Source: Candidatus Kaiserbacteria bacterium (GTDB lineage: Bacteria; Patescibacteriota; Minisyncoccia; Phycocordibacterales; UBA12088). From it: a DNA stretch of 15,081 nt. Each line of letters opens with the position of its first letter. Position 1 is the first letter of the stretch. Below are positions 12,854 to 15,081 of this stretch, piece after piece. The notes under the pieces are model-generated. The model was not told the DNA's origin. It made no database searches and worked only from the letters and a program-made list of their open reading frames with translations. The stretch lies in assembly GCA_007116405.1 (NCBI GenBank), contig SKIN01000050.1:1-15081 (forward strand), in the 5' to 3' direction. Position numbers and translations under genes: made by a program.

Positions 12854-13663
12854 ATGACATACTGGGACGCCATAGTACTGGGGCTTGTCCAGGGTCTCAC
12901 AGAATTTCTCCCCATAAGCTCCAGCGGCCATTTGGTGCTGATGCGTGAAGTGTTGGACGTGGAAACTGTACACGCCCTTGCAATAGACGCATCACTCCAC
13001 TTCGCCACCGCGCTTGCGGTGTTGCTGTATTTTAGAAAAGACATTTGGCGGCTCGTACTTGCTGCGTTCGGCTGGGTACGCGGTGTAGCGCCTGCGGTTT
13101 CCGACCGTGTCCTTATCTTTGCGCTTGTACTTGGTACAATTCCCGCTGCTCTTGCGGGTATCCTGTTTGAAGACCGTATCGATGCACTTTTCCACAGCGC
13201 GACCGCCGTAGCATGGGTACTCATCGCAAGCGCAGTGTTCTTTCTTTTCGCAGAGCATGTGTATAAGCACAATCCTATGCGCAAAGAACTGACGGTTTCG
13301 AAAGGTGTCGGGATCGGCCTCTTCCAGGTGCTTGCGCTCTTGCCGGGAATGTCACGTTCGGGTGCCACCATTGGCGGTGGGATGTTGCTTGGCCTTACGC
13401 GAGAGAACGCCGCGCGTTTTTCATTTCTCCTGTCATTTCCCATTATCCTGGGGGTCGGGATCATGAAGCTACTCAGTCTTGGAGGTGCCATTGAGTTTAC
13501 GCGGGGTGAGTGGGGAGCACTCACTGTTGGCATGATAGTGTCGTTCGTGGTTGGCGTAATTACGATCCACTACTTTCTTCGTTACCTCCGCAATCATACC
13601 CTCGTGCCCTTTGCCGTGTACTGTGCCGGACTCGGTATGATCACGTTTGCGCTTCTTGCTTAG
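12854..13663 (+). CDS. uppP: Undecaprenyl-diphosphatase (UppP/BacA)
   Basis: The predicted integral membrane enzyme (269 aa) removes a phosphate from undecaprenyl diphosphate, recycling the lipid carrier for peptidoglycan and other envelope polymers. The two signature motifs of the BacA family are present: QGLTEFLPISSSGHL (13-27), with E17, S22-S24 and H26, and LPGMSRSGATIGGG (163-176), with R168. About seven to eight hydrophobic segments are visible, and length matches the usual 260-280 residues. No strong Shine-Dalgarno site precedes ATG 12854. The SNase gene begins 3 nt after its stop, so the two are almost certainly cotranscribed. Loss of this enzyme usually raises bacitracin sensitivity in other bacteria. 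Identity is confident; the fold and motifs rule out the PAP2 type. Confidence 0.96.
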   Translation: MTYWDAIVLGLVQGLTEFLPISSSGHLVLMREVLDVETVHALAIDASLHFATALAVLLYFRKDIWRLVLAAFGWVRGVAPAVSDRVLIFALVLGTIPAALAGILFEDRIDALFHSATAVAWVLIASAVFFLFAEHVYKHNPMRKELTVSKGVGIGLFQVLALLPGMSRSGATIGGGMLLGLTRENAARFSFLLSFPIILGVGIMKLLSLGGAIEFTRGEWGALTVGMIVSFVVGVITIHYFLRYLRNHTLVPFAVYCAGLGMITFALLA

Positions 13664-13666
13664 CGT

Positions 13667-14536
13667 ATGTTGCACGCGTACCGGTACGCCATACTCGGAC
13701 TGCTTCTTGCAATCCTTGTGTTTACCCTCGGGTATATTGCCGGCACCTCGTCACCTACGGTGGGGGTGGGGGAGGTAACAGATGAGGAGAGTTCGAAGCT
13801 TAGCGAACATGAAGACGCAGTAGCCCCCGGTGTACCAGGTGAGGTTGCGGGTGCGGTAGACGATGCTCGCACGTATGGTGGGGCTGCCACAGCGAACGAG
13901 GCAGGTGATGGTACTCCGCTGTATAGCGTTACTCGCGTCATCGACGGCGATACGATAGAGGTTCTTTACAACGGTGTACCTACTCGTGTGCGATATATCG
14001 GTGTTGATACACCCGAAACAGTACACCCCTCCCGGCCTGTGGAGTGCTACGGCAAGGAAGCGTCTGAGCGTAACAAAGCGTTGGTGTTGGGACAGTCGGT
14101 ACGGCTTGAGCGTGACATCACGGATACCGACAGGTACGGCAGACTGTTGCGGTATGTGTATGTGGGTGACGTGTTTGTAAACTATGCACTGGTTGTAGAG
14201 GGGTACGCGCACGCGCGGACGTACCCACCCGACGTACGGCATAGTGAGCTTTTTAGGGAAGCGGAGTACGAAGCGCGCGAGGCGGGTAGGGGGCTGTGGG
14301 GGCCCGTGTGTACAGGCGAGGAGGCGCGTGACAGTACTCCCGCTCCGGCCGTAGCTTCTGAGGAGAGGAGCTGTATCATCAAGGGAAACATCAACACCGC
14401 GGGAGAAAAGATATACCACATGCCCGGGTGCGGATCGTATGATAAGACACGCATCAATGAGGCGGCCGGGGAGCGCTGGTTCTGTACGGAGAGGGAAGCG
14501 CTCGACGCCGGGTGGAGGAAAGCTTTGAACTGCTAA
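13667..14536 (+). CDS. Secreted/anchored thermonuclease (SNase) with cysteine-bearing C-terminal domain
   Basis: The predicted nuclease (289 aa) should cut DNA or RNA outside the membrane, using calcium in known homologues. Residues 7-26 form a signal anchor, and an acidic low-complexity linker runs to about 82. The SNase fold (85-215) contains the catalytic set: D95 in VIDGDTI, R109, D114 and E117 in RYIGVDTPET, and R159 in DRYGR. The C-terminal module (about 236-289) has KGNINTAGEKIYHMPGCG, then GERWFCTEREALDAGWR, a domain often found next to SNase in exported proteins. It carries C236, C255, C273 and C289; C127 and C215 lie in the nuclease part. The gene follows uppP by 3 nt. An environmental DNA-scavenging role fits a nucleotide-poor, host-dependent bacterium but is inferred. 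Confidence 0.93.
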   Translation: MLHAYRYAILGLLLAILVFTLGYIAGTSSPTVGVGEVTDEESSKLSEHEDAVAPGVPGEVAGAVDDARTYGGAATANEAGDGTPLYSVTRVIDGDTIEVLYNGVPTRVRYIGVDTPETVHPSRPVECYGKEASERNKALVLGQSVRLERDITDTDRYGRLLRYVYVGDVFVNYALVVEGYAHARTYPPDVRHSELFREAEYEAREAGRGLWGPVCTGEEARDSTPAPAVASEERSCIIKGNINTAGEKIYHMPGCGSYDKTRINEAAGERWFCTEREALDAGWRKALNC

Positions 14537-14575
14537 AAAACGGCATACCGTACGTGGTATGCCGTTGTGGTTTTA
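14535..14575. terminator. Bidirectional terminator between SNase and the 85-aa gene
   Basis: AACGGCATACC (14539-14549) pairs exactly with GGTATGCCGTT (14556-14566) around a 6-nt loop. The minus strand gives six Ts (14540-14535) after the stem, a strong terminator for the 85-aa gene. The plus strand has GTGGTTTT, a weaker one for SNase. Stop codons lie immediately outside the stem on both sides. Confidence 0.9.
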
Positions 14576-14830
14576 GAAGGGGAGTCCCCGCTGTTTGCGG
14601 AGAAATTCCAGGTGTTGCTGTTTCCTGCGGATAACGTCAGCGGCGATTGCTTTCGCTTTGTTGTACGTCAGAACAGGGACGTACGCGACCTCGTACCGCA
14701 TACCGTGAGCATGGCGTTTGGAGACAAATCGCACCCCTTCGTTGGTTGCTGCGAATCGTAAGACGACGTCACCCCTGCCTTCTAAAACCAGAACCTCAGC
14801 AAATGTATGGTCGCTCTTCAGCACTTTCAC
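14573..14830 (-). CDS. Hypothetical small protein, 85 aa
   Basis: I do not recognise this protein, but it is well supported as a gene. The GTG start at 14830 has a GGGAGGG Shine-Dalgarno site (14843-14837), 6 nt upstream. A near-consensus promoter sits before that, and a hairpin with six Ts follows the stop. Residues 1-55 alternate hydrophobic and charged residues as a small beta-rich fold. Residues 56-83 form a basic amphipathic helix (NKAKAIAADVIRRKQQHLEF). No signal peptide or membrane segment is seen, so it is probably cytoplasmic. It has no operon partner: the next minus-strand gene upstream ends in its own hairpin. The basic helix might bind nucleic acid, but there is no motif evidence. 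Confidence 0.8.
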   Translation of the reverse strand: MKVLKSDHTFAEVLVLEGRGDVVLRFAATNEGVRFVSKRHAHGMRYEVAYVPVLTYNKAKAIAADVIRRKQQHLEFLRKQRGLPF

Positions 14831-14862
14831 TAGTATCCCTCCCGCGTTGTGTACCTCTTTAT

Positions 14863-14891
14863 ATTATACTACATATTTGCTGATATGTAAA
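14863..14891 (-). promoter_or_regulatory. Near-consensus promoter of the 85-aa gene
   Basis: On the minus strand TTTACA (14891-14886), 17-bp spacer, TATAAT (14868-14863). Transcription should start near 14856, giving a leader of about 26 nt that includes the GGGAGGG ribosome site. This is the best sigma-70 promoter in the window. Confidence 0.8.
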
Positions 14892-14937
14892 CGGTATGTA
14901 CGCTCACTGGACTACCTTGGAATCTACATGCCTATAC

Positions 14938-14975
14938 ACAAAGAAAGAAGCCGGCTGTACACAGCCGGCTGTTTT
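14938..14975. terminator. Terminator after the truncated right-end gene
   Basis: AGCCGGCTG (14949-14957) pairs exactly with CAGCCGGCT (14962-14970) around a 4-nt loop. Read on the minus strand it follows the stop at 14982 by 11 nt and is followed by TCTTTCTTT. On the plus strand it is followed by GTTTT, but no plus-strand gene ends here. Confidence 0.75.
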
Positions 14976-14981
14976 GGATAC

Positions 14982-15081
14982 CTATAGTCTGCACATGGCT
15001 CTTCTAGCTGCGTTGAATCCCCTCGCAAACGCTGAGCGGATAGCTCGGTGGTAGTCGGGGTCCGGTCCTCGGTCCAGAAAA
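14982..15081 (-). CDS. 3' end of a gene that enters from beyond the window
   Basis: A minus-strand frame stays open from the right edge of the window to a TAG at 14984-14982, giving the last 32 or so residues of a protein. They read as a helical, Arg/Ala-rich tail (HRAIRSAFARGFNAARRAM). The strong hairpin right after the stop supports a true gene end. I cannot identify the family from this fragment. The frame is short enough that chance openness is possible. Confidence 0.5.
   Translation of the reverse strand, partial: FLDRGPDPDYHRAIRSAFARGFNAARRAMCRL

Noticed and set aside
12748..13533. 261-aa minus-strand open frame overlapping uppP
   Set aside because: It lies antisense to an unmistakable uppP gene; its translation is Ser/Pro/Arg-rich low complexity with no motif.
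15030..15081. tRNA-like D-arm sequence (tagctcggtggtag) at the right edge
   Set aside because: The D-stem arms do not pair properly (GCTC against GTCG) and no anticodon arm fits the following bases; the minus strand instead reads as a protein tail.

Overview
The window looks like a chromosomal segment of an uncultivated Candidate Phyla Radiation (Patescibacteria) bacterium, most likely of the Parcubacteria group. This is inferred from gene content and style: short intergenic gaps, secreted Fn3-like and peptidoglycan-binding proteins, a two-helix VirB2/TrbC-like membrane protein, one long helicase-nuclease chain, and an SNase with a C-terminal cysteine module. Base composition is moderate, TGA is a normal stop (genes ending at 803 and 5178), and ATA isoleucine codons are frequent. 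No sequence search was possible, so the lineage is an inference.

Layout: 90-803 is an unrecognised soluble protein with a strong Shine-Dalgarno site. 920-2230 is a secreted protein with an Fn3-like domain and a C-terminal peptidoglycan-binding domain. It meets, at a shared terminator, a reverse-strand D-2-hydroxyacid dehydrogenase (3276-2284). 3378-3824 encodes a small acidic coiled-coil protein. 3922-5178 (three Fn3-like repeats, secreted) and 5225-5581 (two-helix membrane protein) form a cell-surface pair. 5624-7384 dnaG and 7423-8844 rpoD keep the ancient primase/sigma-factor neighbourhood. 8912-11920 is a 1002-residue UvrD-type helicase fused to a RecB-type nuclease with a probable Fe-S cluster. 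A reverse-strand membrane-anchored DsbA-like oxidoreductase (12790-11939) converges on it. Divergent from that, uppP (12854-13663) and a secreted staphylococcal-type nuclease (13667-14536) form an operon. The right end holds two reverse-strand genes: a complete 85-residue protein (14830-14573) and the 3' end of a gene that enters from beyond the window.

How the genes fit together: the centre is core replication and transcription (primase, main sigma factor) plus DNA-end processing. Both flanks are cell-envelope biology: wall binding, lipid-carrier recycling, disulfide formation, surface repeats and an exported nuclease that could digest environmental or host DNA.

The most notable observations are a DnaG whose four expected zinc ligands are all replaced, a primary sigma factor with a histone-H1-like lysine-rich tail, and a recurring promoter layout (TTG-type -35, 17-bp spacer, -10 often written TGGTAnnnT). 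In three genes the start codon lies exactly where transcription should begin, which implies leaderless mRNAs. I found no CRISPR array, insertion sequence, rRNA or convincing tRNA, and no defence island.
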